A stretch of 64,000 bases of DNA, taken from the NCBI GenBank assembly GCA_034401135.1, contig JAWZSP010000003.1, positions 930,001 to 994,000 of the forward strand, given 5' to 3'. The DNA is from Volutella citrinella (lineage: Eukaryota > Ascomycota > Sordariomycetes > Hypocreales > Nectriaceae). The notes beneath the pieces are model-generated. The model was not told the DNA's origin, ran no database searches, and saw only the letters and a program-made list of their open reading frames with translations. Below are positions 1 through 11,381 of the stretch, in pieces. The position numbers were made by a program, and so were the translations under genes. The stretch's first letter is position 1. Each line of letters opens with the position of its first letter.

Positions 1-12
1 GCGTAGTGTGGA

Positions 13-1518
13 CTAAAGAAGTGTTCCAAGTTGTCGTGGGGGATAATGTAGAGCATCTGTTTCAAAGCGTGAGACCTGTTCAACCAATTGGCATGTAGTT
101 TGAGGTTCTGGTGACATACTGGTGCTTGGAAGAACTGTGTTGTCGTTGGTTGCTGGAGTGGGTAGAACGGTTAGCGAGTCCTCGTCGGCAATCGTCAAGT
201 AAGGTATTTCTCTCACACAACTCCTTGGGGAGCGCTTGTATTCCTCCCTGTCAGGACGGTTTCGATTCTGAATCGAGGCTGGGTTCAGGATACGACAGCC
301 TTCAAGGGGCACATCGTGGGCCACTTCTCTGCCCTCCATATCAACTAGCGACATGATTCGGTAATCCTGGCGCAGGCGTCTGTGCAGCTGGGGCCTCCCG
401 GGCTCAAAATGCTCCTTTGCTGAGGTGCGACTGCCGCCAAAATCGCAGTCCTCTTCTTCGAGCTCGGAATCGTCTTCCAAGTAGTATTCATAGAGGGTGT
501 CAGTAAAATGGCCTTCGTTGTCGTTCTCATCATCAGACGCATAGTCACACTCCCATGTTACCCTTTTTGCCAAGATCCCCAGGAACATCTCTGCTGGAAG
601 CTCACTCAAGATGTCTTCGAGTGCCTGGGCACACGCCCGGCCCTTAAGATTTATCTTCTTCGCGCATATGCTGTATCCGTAAAAGGTTTTTGAAAGGATA
701 TGACAGGAGCCCCCAAACAGACGCCCATCAGGCCCCAGTTCCAGCCAATTCTGGAGGGCATCATGGAGAGGTCGAGTCATCTTGTGGCCGATGGCTGCGG
801 AAGGTAGGCCATGGGTCACATCTGTGAGTGTCAGATGGTACGTCAAGGCCCATCGGTATCCTGATTCGATGGGTAGTGTTTCATGAGATGCATCGGAATA
901 CCAGCATGCAAAGGAGTGGGTGTGTTCGGATACTTTGAAGACTTTCTTTTGGCCACCGTACTTGATGATGACGTCGCCGCCCTCGTGTTTGGATGGCAGG
1001 TAGATGATCAGCGTTCCGAATTTGCCAGGCACTTCCTCATTGCTAGACGTGCACCCTGAGTTCGGCTTGGCTACAGCGCCTTTCCCCTGGATGATCATCT
1101 TATCGACCTCGGCCGTGACGGGCTCCGCGATGCCAAGGTCTCGACGCACACGAAGGCAAAGAGACTTGACGAAACGGGGCCATGCTGGATCACGCATCTC
1201 GAAATCGGAGGCATCCAGCTCCCACGTGTTGCAATCACCCGAGTCGGGCACCCGGGGGAGTGCCTGCTGGGCTCGGACGATCAATTCGCGAGCATCCCTT
1301 GGGCTGAGCGGCATGGCAATGCGTCCGAGCCTGCGAACGTAGATGTCGGCTGGTAACAACTGTTGTTGGTCCTGGGAAGCCACAGTGGCCACTGAGTCGC
1401 ATAAGGCAAACGTCGTCGGCGCCTTGATGGCCCCTAGCCCTTTTGCAATGCTCGCCATGTGGTTGTGGATTGCTTTCCCCTGCCCGACCCCGTCCCCCAT
1501 GACACCTGGTCGCGACAT
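13..1518 (-). CDS. 2OG-Fe(II) oxygenase-like protein, iron site incomplete
   Basis: A single open frame of 501 residues runs from ATG to TAG. The centre resembles the fungal prolyl-4-hydroxylase-like 2-oxoglutarate/Fe(II) dioxygenase family: FGTLIIYLP (about 167-175), HEGGDVIIKYGG (178-189), CWYSDASHE (205-213) and SGYRWALTYHL (219-229). The distal His (about 212) and the Arg expected to hold 2-oxoglutarate (about 222) are visible. In relatives as I remember them, an HxDT motif sits just before the FGTL strand; here that place reads PNSGCTSS (152-159), so two iron ligands appear to be missing. An acidic stretch follows at about 325-355. The family call is fairly secure. Activity is doubtful, and the substrate of these fungal proteins is not known to me. 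No intron was needed. Confidence 0.72.
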   Translation of the reverse strand: MSRPGVMGDGVGQGKAIHNHMASIAKGLGAIKAPTTFALCDSVATVASQDQQQLLPADIYVRRLGRIAMPLSPRDARELIVRAQQALPRVPDSGDCNTWELDASDFEMRDPAWPRFVKSLCLRVRRDLGIAEPVTAEVDKMIIQGKGAVAKPNSGCTSSNEEVPGKFGTLIIYLPSKHEGGDVIIKYGGQKKVFKVSEHTHSFACWYSDASHETLPIESGYRWALTYHLTLTDVTHGLPSAAIGHKMTRPLHDALQNWLELGPDGRLFGGSCHILSKTFYGYSICAKKINLKGRACAQALEDILSELPAEMFLGILAKRVTWECDYASDDENDNEGHFTDTLYEYYLEDDSELEEEDCDFGGSRTSAKEHFEPGRPQLHRRLRQDYRIMSLVDMEGREVAHDVPLEGCRILNPASIQNRNRPDREEYKRSPRSCVREIPYLTIADEDSLTVLPTPATNDNTVLPSTSMSPEPQTTCQLVEQVSRFETDALHYPPRQLGTLL

Positions 1519-2329
1519 GGTTTTGTCGCGTATGACTACGGCGCAATGTCTTCGGGTAATGGCGATATCAAGATTCTTGAATGTGTTGAAGTTGGGGGAT
1601 TATTCGCGACTCGAGCACCAGACCCGAACGAAACTTGGTGCCCAGTCAATTCCAGTATTCCTTTTCCCTAGATGGACGCGTTCAAATCTGACTTGTCGCG
1701 TAAAGGAGCGGCCACTTAACGCGGTGCGGCATGGACCCAGTGTCCACACCCACTATCCGTACAGGGGGCCACCCGCCCTAAAAAGCCCGGCACCTACCTG
1801 GGACATCCCAATTGCTCGTTAGTTCCTTCCAACAGTTACCAAACCACACATCTCGTTGGCCGTGGTGTCGTCAAGCAAACTGCATTCCATGGAACAATCC
1901 GCCTTTTCAATAGAGGATTGTATTAATAAGGCGCCATCCATTGGCGAGAAATCGACAGCGTAGTTGCTCCAATCGTCGTGCTGGCGGTCAACACTTGATA
2001 GCAGTGTAAGAAGAGATGAAAGCAACACACAATTCAGCAATGCGAGTGATAGATTGAAGTAAACAAACAAATTAATGACTATTAGAACATCCATGTCTCT
2101 TTTCATCCCCGAAGACTCCCATACCCGACTCCCATATACCAGTTCGTCCACCCTTTGTTGCTTCTTTTGGTATCCGTATCGCAGAAATGAGTACCTCCCT
2201 CCATATCCAACATCATTACATCCTTCAAGTGCAAAAAAAACAATGAGAAAAGCATCCACCAAAGCCGACTCGGCATCCCAAGTCCGTATTCAATTACCTA
2301 TAGAGCCCCCCTTGCATCTTGCATTGCTT
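1519..2329. other. Intergenic, promoter of the oxygenase-like gene
   Basis: No convincing coding potential. The stretch must hold the 5' region of the oxygenase-like gene and the 3' flank of the kinase-like gene, both on the minus strand. It is relatively A/T-rich between about 1850 and 2250. Confidence 0.5.
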
Positions 2330-3910
2330 TCAGCGGTGTGCCAGCCTCGTCCGGCAGAATCGCAACATCGTCTGGACTTGACCGATACTCACGCGAAGCT
2401 CTGGCTCCGTCACCAGCGCATCAGAGACGAGGTGGTATGCGCCCGCACGAAAAGCGCTGTCAACTGTGGAAGTATCTCTCGGCAGCGCTGCTTGGAAGGC
2501 TGCGACATGATCACAGATCCGCCCCAGCTCGCCTCCAACGGTGTGGCTCTGCGCCAACGCCGCATAGCCGTCCTCAGCATCAATCGCGACGGCGATTTGT
2601 TGCGCGTAGCAGCATCCAAGCTGCCAAATGTCAGGCTTGAAGCTTCGGTCGGCACAGGACCAGTGCTCTGGGGGTTGGAAAATCTGCGAGCTAGTCCAAC
2701 CCCCGTTGTCGCCCCTGGTTTCATGCCACTTGCCCAGCCCAACATTGGTAAGAAGCGCATTTACTGCGCTGGCATCATCGTGGTGATGTAGAAGAATGTT
2801 TTCCGGCGTCAGGTCATTGTGCGTGATCCCATTTTCGTGGAGGTACGCGAGTCCATCTGCCACCCCCTCCATGATCGAGAAGATGCGCTCAGCAGATTCA
2901 CTCGACCTTGGCACAAACCACGGGCACGAAGCTAATCTTTCTTCATCAATCTGCGTCAAGAACGTTTGAAGTGAGTAGGGTGCCCATTGCTCCATGGCCA
3001 AGTTCAAGGTTGGGCGGCTCTGCCCCGTGTCAAGAAGAAACACATCGACATCTTTGGCAATGTTTTGGTGGCTGCAACGCCGGAGAACTTCGATTTCCAG
3101 GTACATAAGTCCTCTGAGGGCTGGGGTGGCATAGTCCTCAAACGTCTTGACCGCCTTGGCTCCTGTCCTGCGGGTCTGTGGACTAGCTACCTTCCAAATG
3201 GTGCAGGACTTTTTGTAGACAGCTTCATGTCTGTGTTCTTTCTTGTATTTGCACTTCTCGCTCGCTTTGTATGCTCGGATATCGTCTGACTTCAGTATCT
3301 CGTCGAGGTTGGCAACAGTTGCTGGTATGTGTCGGCTGCCTTACATGTCAGCATACGCTTTCACATCACGAAGTCCATGCCGCAATATCTGCGCTCAAAT
3401 CAAGTAAATACGCCAGACTCACCTGCTATAACCGAGGTTCTTGTTCATGCTTTCTTCCAGTGCAACTGGAGCCATGTCATCCAACCCTCCAGTTGGACCG
3501 TAAGCTGCAGCCATCCAGGCCAGCATACAAAAGACGGGTGGTGCATCAACCCCAACTCCAGCGCCAGGATGACAGATGGTACTAAAAATGCATTCCTTTG
3601 GGCACTCTTTCAGGGTTTCACTCAACTGTTCTCCAAGATTGTATACACAGACAAGTAAGCGAAGGAGGTAGGGGTAGTGGTCCAATGGCAAAGCCGCATC
3701 TGGTACATCTGAGACCCGACGGACGTATCCGTCAGCCTCTACCAGTGACCCCCGAAGGTTTTCATGTTGATCTGTCAACGTTCGACTGGGTGCGTTTATG
3801 GCTCTGTCGATCCAAGACGATATAACACCAGTTGCTGAGACGAATTCTCGAAGCAAGGGCAGTCTCGAGGCCACCAAGTGGAACCTGCTGTCATCGTCGG
3901 GTTGGGACAT
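2330..3910 (-). CDS. Protein kinase-like protein with NVG in place of DFG
   Basis: Two exons, 3910-3423 and 3335-2330, join across an 87-base intron (donor GTGAGT, branch CTGAC, acceptor GGCAG) to give 497 residues. The first about 210 residues are unrecognised and may be a fungal-specific N-terminal region. The kinase fold follows: a candidate VAIK-type lysine in KAVKTF (about 226), a helix-C-like YLEIEVLRR (241-249), the catalytic-loop HNDLTPENILL (335-345) with Asp337 and Asn342, then TNVGLGKW, where DFG should read, with Asn at about 360. QPPEHW and KPDIWQLGC match the APE and helix-F regions. No clear glycine loop is visible. Loss of the metal-binding DFG Asp suggests a pseudokinase or an atypical enzyme. 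The frame continues exactly across the splice, which supports the model. The partner or substrate is unknown. Confidence 0.75.
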
Positions 3911-4407
3911 GGATCCAGGGGAGGAGAAGGAAAACTTATCAGCCTTCTTAGAGATAAATTAGAATTGAAAGCGGATGGAGATGAAGGGGGTTGTCGTGAA
4001 GTGGTCTCTCGGGGGCAGTGGGCCGACTTATAACCATCCAAAGGTTGGCGTTTGCTCGATGGAAAGGACGGGGTTTCGCTGTGAGCTGTCATATTACATA
4101 TGCTCGCTTGGCACAATTATTTGCCTGACAGGATTATGGTTGGCCAGCCCCAGAACATGAACCAACCGACCAAATCTTTGCCGCGCCGGGGTTGCTTTCA
4201 TGCCGTAGATCTCAACCACTTGAGCTTCTGGATCATGATAGGACATACGCGCCTGCCCTGCTCCATCACAAGTCGAGGGGTTGCCCTACAGACCGCCGGC
4301 TGGGCCCACTCGATGCATGGCTCTTGGAGGGTGAAGTTAGGATGCAAGTTTGGACAAGCCGGCCTCGATGCCAGGCGTTTCACCGCCGCTCATCTCACAC
4401 GGCCCCT
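3911..4407. other. Intergenic, promoter of the kinase-like gene
   Basis: No gene seen. It lies between the kinase-like gene start and the left copy of the dispersed repeat. Confidence 0.45.
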
Positions 4408-4771
4408 GATTGAACCACAGACAACACACGGCCATGAATGGCACGGGCCTGGTGCCGTAAATTAGAGGTCCGGCTAGCCCTACCCTAGTCACCACTTCTT
4501 CACGCACCAGATGTTTGTTGTCCTTGGTCTATGTAGATGCCTAGGGTGGCTTTTAGTGTGGGCTTTTAGTGTGGGTTTTTAGTGTGGGTGGCACTTACAG
4601 GGATTAGCGGCTTTGCCACGTTCTTGTGGGCGATGTGCGTGCGAAGTGCAGATTGGCGGTTCCCTGCTCTCTCAACCAAGTCTGATACGTCTCCCAGTCA
4701 ACCTACAGTTACCCCCCCCCCAAATGCCCCAGTGGTGCGTTTTGGGGAGCGAAGCCATCTCGACCAGAATC
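4408..4771. repeat. Dispersed repeat, copy A
   Basis: About 364 bases match 11382-11782 in the same orientation. Shared landmarks in order are GATTGAACCACAGACAAC, GTAAATTAGAGGTCCGGCTA, TGTTGTCCTTGGTCTA, a TTTTAG-rich patch, GTCAACCT, CCCCAGTGG, GCGTTTTG and ATCTCGACCAGAAT. The copies differ by scattered substitutions and by an extra segment in copy B. No terminal inverted repeats, target-site duplication or coding capacity were recognised, so this is probably a decayed non-autonomous element or solo remnant. Family unknown. Confidence 0.8.
4548..4586. repeat. 13-bp tandem repeat, three copies
   Basis: Three successive units of GGCTTTTAGTGTG (the third has T in place of C) inside dispersed repeat copy A. 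Copy B has a degenerate, non-expanded version here (about 11515-11530), so the expansion is specific to copy A. Confidence 0.9.
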
Positions 4772-6873
4772 ACGACAACTACCACCAGCTCCCCTCCCAT
4801 GTCCCATGGTCCTCCAATTAGCCAAAGTAAACCAATTTACAAGTTTCGCACGCTCGGTGGGGAATGCTTGTCTCCGGATCCCTTTCTGATGGATGAGAAG
4901 GTTCAGACGAATCCGATTGCATGCTGCAATGCGGCGACCTGCGGCCCTAGTTGTAAGTAATGGTCGTCAACAGTGGTCGTCGATACAATTTCAGGCAGCT
5001 TTACAATCCATCCACCTTCTGCGGCAGTGGCAGTGGTGGAAGATGTGGCGGCGCCGCAGACACCGGTTTTGGCGCACGCGCCAGATTGGCCTTCTGTTGC
5101 AATATACCGTGCTCTACAGAGCCAAGACGAGGCAGACGCTACGTTGTCAAGGCACCCTGGTCCTGAGCAGGGCGTCGACGTTGGTTACAAGAGTCGATGA
5201 CCCCAAACTCGCATCCATCGCGGCCTAATAGTCCTCAGCTCACACACGCCTTCGTCCTGCTTGTAGTCCAATGCCTGAACTCCGAACGGAAACCAGAGGA
5301 CCGTGCAAGGTCAAGGTATGCGGTCAGCGAAATTAATTAGACCCAACGGAGCGCGACAAGATCAAAGCTCGCTGCATAACCAAGGGGGTTGCTGGGGGGC
5401 CCGAGGCGGCGGCAGAGGAGGGGACCAACGTATTCGCTTGACTTGGACTTTTGCGTTATCAGAGGGAGCTCTTGGGCGGCTCTCCGAGGCTATCCTTGTC
5501 GCAATTCAGCCATGACACTGCATTCTCATGAGGGCCCGCGCTGACTCTTGGGCAGTAGGGACGCGATAGTGGGGAAACCCGACTACGCTAGTAAAAAACT
5601 CCAGACGAAGTGGGGTCGCAGAATGGAGAGGAAATAGATATGTAATACGGGCTTGACGGGTTGGCATCCAGAAGCCCAAGCAGGGCTATCAAGCCAACAG
5701 ATGTACACGATACGACCAAACTGGGCGATGCAATTTCGCGCACCTGTTGTTACAAAGCCATCCAGTCGGTCAAAGCCAGTAGAGCTCTTGACGTGCCAAG
5801 AACCAGTGGCGAGATGGCCTTCCCGCAACACAAGTATATTCTTTTCGAGGGTGCCATTTTTGACGAGCGTGAACACCAAAGTGATCAAACTCGTATCGTG
5901 GGCAACTTTACTTGGGTGGTGTTTCGATTGTCGTACGACCCAGGCAAGATAGGCGGTTGGGACCAAAGCAGAGACATAGTTTTGCTTTTGCAACTAGGAC
6001 AAGGGTCACAGTGATGCGGTGCGCACCCGAGCAGCGAGAATCTCGCACGGGTGTGCCACCAAAGGAAAAACGCAGATCTCGTGAACCTGGGGGCCGGGCG
6101 GCTTCGAGGCGACAAGGCGCTGAAGACTGGACGCCAAGCTTTTTACAGCTTCACCACCCCAGTCCGGCCCCACACGCCGAGCATTTTGGCGCCCGTTTAG
6201 TGCCTCAACTCGACATGATCCTGGCTTTCTCAGGTTGAGGCCAAGTATTGGTTGCCGTTGCCTTCACTGCAGTTTGGTTTCGCTTACGAGGAAGGAGACT
6301 GTGGCACGACCAGGAGGTGCTTGCCACTAGCGACATGGCGGTCGGCTGCTTCTAGCGGCGATCCGATTTAGCCTACGACGCCATGGCGGTTGCAGCTCAT
6401 TCTGTTTCCCCAGGTGCCACCCTTTCCTCATACTCCACAGTATAATAGTCCTACGTAATGCATGGCAGAAGTCCGATCACGACCTAGTGGGAGCATTGGG
6501 CAATCTGAGAGAGGTCGATTGTGGCTGGCTCAAAGGTCACGCCGGTGCGCGATGGTTTAATTTTCGAGAAGCATGGCGTCCCCTGATCATTCCATTTGAG
6601 TGGGAGGGAAATGATCTGAAACGCAAAGCAGCAACGCAATAGCTACCAAATATCCAAGAACATGGGTGCACGTCTACAGCGTGAGCGGAGTGACCCAATT
6701 ACTTGCAAACGTGTACTTTTGGTAAGGACCTATCTAAACAATTGATAAATGCGGCGATATGCATGCCCCTAAGGGCGCAGTGATACAAGTTTCCAACAGC
6801 TCAACAGTCCAAGAGGGAGCCAGAGGGCCATCGCCTCCCTCGACCGCGGATCAAGTCCCAACGCCACGGCACC
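4772..6873. other. Gene-free stretch
   Basis: About 2.1 kb with only short, overlapping open frames on both strands and no recognisable domain. No RNA gene was recognised. Confidence 0.5.
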
Positions 6874-7366
6874 CTATAATAGCGTATGGAGCCCCCATGA
6901 CATACCACCGGGGTCATCTGGTGGGCCAAGCGATGCCATCAAGAGCCCCTCTTGACATTCCTTCGAAAAAAAAAAAAAAAAAAAAAAAAAGAAGGCCTTG
7001 GTTGTCATCAGCCAACGAGCCAGCCGTCGGCAGGAATCTACTCACCTGAGAGTACCCCAAAACAGCAATCTTGTGCCCCGGACAAGTCTCGACGTACTGC
7101 TTTATGGCCTGCTGCAGAAACCCGGTCCCCTCGCCGGTGGAGATGGTGTAGAAGGGATCCTCCAACGACGCCGGGTACTCGACGGCCTGGACGTCCGATC
7201 CCCTAATGCGACCGGCAATCTTGGTCGCCAGGGACCCGGTGACATCCGGGCCCTGGAGCTCGCTGGTGCCGCGTGCGACGAACATCTTGAGGCCCGGGGT
7301 CCACTTCCGAGTGAATCTCTTCACCGCTGCCAATCTCCCGCTACCACTGGTGCTGACCACTCTCAA
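6874..7366 (-). pseudogene. Truncated CE5 (cutinase/acetylxylan esterase-like) fragment
   Basis: The minus strand from about 7366 encodes KMFVARGTSELQGPD, then VEYPASLEDPF and HKIAVLGYSQ. This is the first half of a family 5 carbohydrate esterase, an extracellular alpha/beta hydrolase, up to the nucleophile elbow. A donor GTGAGT follows directly after GYSQ (intron about 7045-6949). Joining at the AG before 6948 restores GYSQ-G with the nucleophile Ser, and the frame ends at a TAG near 6874. There is no ATG or signal peptide: the frame opens after a TAG near 7400. The Asp/His part of the triad and the usual C-terminal cysteines were not found below 6874. A further intron (a GTATGT lies in the last exon) could extend the gene, but I found no matching exon. 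Best read as a decayed gene. Confidence 0.55.
6966..6990. repeat. Poly(A)/poly(T) tract of 25 bases
   Basis: An uninterrupted run of 25 A on the plus strand. On the minus strand it is a T-run inside the predicted intron of the CE5 fragment. It may be the tail of a retroposed sequence or a simple mononucleotide expansion. Confidence 0.95.
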
Positions 7367-10017
7367 GGGTGTCCTGTCATGGCGGGCCTTGTAAAAAGGC
7401 TAGAGCTGCGACCGACATTCCCAATGTTTCGTGTCGCCGTGGATGGTATCCTAGCCTGGCATACCCATGCGAGGGCCATCTGTCAGGGGGCTTCGGCCAC
7501 TTCCAATCTCCGCGCTAGGAGGCATGGATCTGTCCTCTCCCGACGACATGCCCTCTAATGACGGAGCCCCAATCATGATGGCAGGTTCCCTGTGGTGAAG
7601 CAAACCATTTCCACGGGCCCGGGTCGTTCTCCTGCAGAAGTCAAGTTGCTCGGGGGTTTCATCACCATACCAGGCAGGGCGGCTGACATTTTGCGTGCCA
7701 ATTACAGAGAGTTGCATCTTGCCAGTCTCAATTCCTCTAACGAGACAGCGGCAAAGCATGCCACCCTGTGGCCATGTGATTTCCGGATGTTTTGAGAAGG
7801 GCTGGAGTGTTGGATGGCCGCGGGAGCCATGAGGCCTCCCCTCATATGATCAATGGTGCGCGCACCGGTGAACCAAGCCGCCGCGGCGGGGACCTTCACA
7901 GGCCTTATCAAAAAGGTATGCTCCTCTAGGACTCGAAAATTCGGGTGGTGCTGACCCCTATCGATGACTGGGCAACATCAACCAGCTGCGAGGAGCAGCG
8001 CAAAGCTTTTTTTTTTTTCAGCATCAAGCAAGGGGATCAAACGCGGCCACGTGCGCCTGACTGGAATGCCTGGAATCGTGAACCACTCATGTACCTCGAG
8101 ACGGATTGAAGTGAAGTGTGGAGAGCAAGTCGGGATTGGTGCCCCGGGCGCGGAGCGCTGTCCTGTCCCGTCGCATGAACCCTGTCGTGCCAATTCACCG
8201 TCGTCGGCGAGGGTGCCGAGGCGCCCAGACCAGCACGTCGCGGTTGGGTGGTGCGGGCGGGTGGCCAGCGGGCAGGCGGTTCACCAGGGTCCTTGTGTTT
8301 CCTCGCTGTTGTAGGTCCAGCACTGAAAAGAGAAAACAAGGGGGCCGGACATTGCGTGACCACCTCATTGATGGGACAAGGAAGCTAATGGAATGTTCTA
8401 CATGCGGGACGCCTAAATTTGACAGCCGCAGCCTAGCCGAATAGAGTCCTAGCTTGTGTGTGCTGTTGAGTCGCGACTTCACCTCTGTCAATACTTAGGG
8501 ATTGAATATGCGTGGCAATGACGATGCTCGCCGGCCTGAATTGTGCCGCTACGCTATGGGCAACTGGTCGACAGAGCTGGCAGACTCATGCGAACTGTTG
8601 GCGTGCCTGTGCGTTGAGCATCCTGCGAACCAGATTCTCCTTGGCGTCTAAGGCAGTCCCAGAGGTTGATGGACGGTCGTGCCACATCAGGGCTTATCTC
8701 TGCCCAGCACACCAGTCTGCGCCCACCTGAGCCGACCTAATTATGTGATGCTCGCAAGAGTACAAGAATGGGTTACAGGCCGCGGCCGCGGGACACCCAC
8801 TCCCCCCTGGACGCCCAGGACTTGCGGCCAGCGACAACAGGATTCACGGTCCAAATTGTAAAAAGGACCGGGGGCCGCCGGCACAAGAGTCATACTCTCC
8901 CCACCCCCCCTGCTCGCCGTCGCCTTGGTCCCAAAGTTGGTCTGCCATGCCGGGGGTGGATGAGAAAAGGTCTGTCTGACTCCGAGGATGTGGGCTCCCT
9001 GGCCGCCGCGGACGCGTTTCATTTCTGCGCCGTCTATTAGACTCTTGCAGGAACGGAGATAAAAATAAAAGGCAGCGGGAGAGTGAGACAATGGGATGAA
9101 GATCATAACGGGGCCTAGCGTATAGTGACCGGAAGTTAGGAGTAATTATAGGGCTTGCTGGCCCCGGCCGGCCGCCAGGCAGATCTCAGGGCTGCTATCG
9201 GCGCTAATATGGGACGGCTCTCTCCAGTCTCCACGTACTGGGTAGATTAGCGCACTCGACAAAAGGCCTGGGACTGGAGGTTAGCCAGCTCGCCCCGGTA
9301 TCACGTGGACGTGGCATCTGGATGCTTTAACGTTGTCAGAGGAAGTACAGGTAGTAAGAAGTGCCACGCCCGAGTTGAGCACGTACGTGCCTGATCCTAA
9401 GTTGAGTACTCCTCGGCTCGGCACAACGCTAAGCTGCACTGCATCCCTTACCTTGGTGCCCATCAAGTGGGCAAATTGGCTGCTACTAATTGATGTGTGA
9501 GGGACGTGCACCACCGACACCATCTCACTAAGACGGCGACCTCGCGACACTCCGTCTGCCCTGTTGGCTCCTGCCGAAACAACGATGCTGCCCGTGGGCC
9601 GGAATATGCACCATAGCCCTCCACTGTCATTAATTATCCTAGTATCCGCCTACAGCAGGCCGGGCTTTGTTCAGCGGAGGGCGAATCCAGGGTAGGAGGG
9701 AAGCTGATGCGGCCTTCGCTGCCTAAGTACTTTGCTACCCTGACCAATGATATGAGGCCAGTCATCCACCTTCCCTTCAAGCCAGACAAACTGGTCTACT
9801 AGGATATTCAAGGCGTACAGCAGGAACAAATTCCCATTCCTGACTCTATCCACGCAATGGTTCGTTCGTTATTTGCACGCATTTTTTTCTTCTTTTTTTA
9901 CTGTTCTTCCTAATGTTGCCTCCATGTCCCTATGATCAATTGCATTCCCACTACCTGGTGCCACAAACATTTACATATTGAAATCAGTACTGCTCTCCCG
10001 TCGCCGGCTTACAGAGC
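7367..10017. other. Gene-free stretch
   Basis: About 2.65 kb with no recognisable protein or RNA. It contains short T-runs near 8007 and 9880-9900. The minus-strand region just above 7366 should hold the CE5 signal peptide if that gene were whole, and none was found. Confidence 0.5.
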
Positions 10018-10730
10018 TCATTGGTTCACATTCGTTCCCATTAGGAGCTCATCGATATCATTAGACAGGGAAGTGATTTGGGGTCTGGATAGTGTATCAG
10101 TGTAAGCCGCGGGACACTAGAAGTATTGATCGGTCGACCGGCTTCGTGGTTGTATCTCTTGGGGCGAGTCGATCCAGTTGACGCTTACCTGTGAAGATCG
10201 AAGAGATCCACTACACTCTGCTCTGTAACAGATTCAACGGGCTGCTGCTGTCCACCCAACGAACTCTGGGCCATCGATCTGCCCAAGTCGGCAATTTGAA
10301 GCCCAACCTGGGCCCAAGCCGCTTCGTTGCCATGGATGGGATGTATGCCCCTAGATGGCTGACCAACACCGCCAACTTCCGTGCCTGGGTCAACGAGAGA
10401 CGCCATTTGAATGAAGTGCTGAGCCCGTTCGAAGAAAGCCAGTAGTTTCATTGTTCTCATAACGTGTTTCCGGACTTTACCAATACGTTCCAGTAGCTCG
10501 GGGGAATAGCAATGCTGCATGCCCCCATCCACCACCTCCCTGAGTGCTTGAGTCAACCTCTGTTCAGTCTTCTGGGAGAAGGTCGTGAGCTCATGGTGCA
10601 GTATCGCGAGCAAGGGTGTGTCGTGATGGGTCCGTGATTGGCAGCGTGTATAGATCGACCTTACGACCCCGAGGGATTCCTGTAGCAAGGGTGCTAAGCC
10701 ATCAGGGAGATCTGCCCGCGTTTCGGCCAT
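10018..10730 (-). CDS. Unrecognised two-exon protein, 202 residues
   Basis: Exon 1 (10730-10189) ends at a GTAAGC donor. Exon 2 (10084-10018) follows a CACTGAT branch and TATCCAG acceptor, and adds RPQITSLSNDIDELLMG and a short tail before TGA. The clean splice signals and preserved phase support a real gene. The protein looks mainly helical and soluble, with many Leu and Gln heptad-like stretches (for example LLERIGKVRKHVMRTMKLL, about 99-117). No signal peptide, membrane span or catalytic motif is visible. A run of T lies directly upstream of the ATG. I do not recognise the family. It could be a fungal-specific regulatory N-terminal-type helical domain, but that is a guess. Confidence 0.6.
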
Positions 10731-11381
10731 TTTTTTTTTTCGGACGATCGAGGTTTTCTCGATGTTGGCTTCAATCGATAAGTGGAATATGTTGTGAAGA
10801 CGTATGGAGGGTGGCTAGGACTGTAGAAACTTTGGTCAGCTCAAGCCAGACACATTGGAGGATTGACAGCATGAGGACTGGCGACACACTGATACCTTTC
10901 GGAGATGGTCAAACAGATAGGTTACTCAAAACCATCAACTATTATCCCTTCTTACGATGGATTCTGGAGAATGAGCAAACGAAAACCAAGGACTTCCTGC
11001 TGGTATATATACATGTAAGGTTTAAAGACCAGCAGTGGTCAGGATGCAGAGAGGGCATCAGTGTTCTGCTCACCAGGCTGGGAAATATGCTGCAGGGATC
11101 CCTGACACTCGCGTCTTTTGTGGCCCGGCCATCGATCTTTCCTCACTCCGCCAGAGACCGAGGTGCCGCGGGTTTTCCGCACTACAAACTACCCACTGGC
11201 CATAGAAACCATTGCTGCAGTCAAGTCTGGACGAAATTTAGCTCACCGCTAGTTACCCGACAATGAATTACCTAGTACACCACCTCCAGTCAATAGGTGT
11301 GCCACATTGAAGGAGCGGATGTGTATGTGGACGACGTCCCCTCTCCCCAAACCACAGCGAACGTCAAGTCGACATTTACCG
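10731..11381. other. Intergenic, promoter of the 202-residue gene
   Basis: No gene seen. It starts with an 11-base T-run directly upstream of the ATG of the neighbouring gene. Confidence 0.45.
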
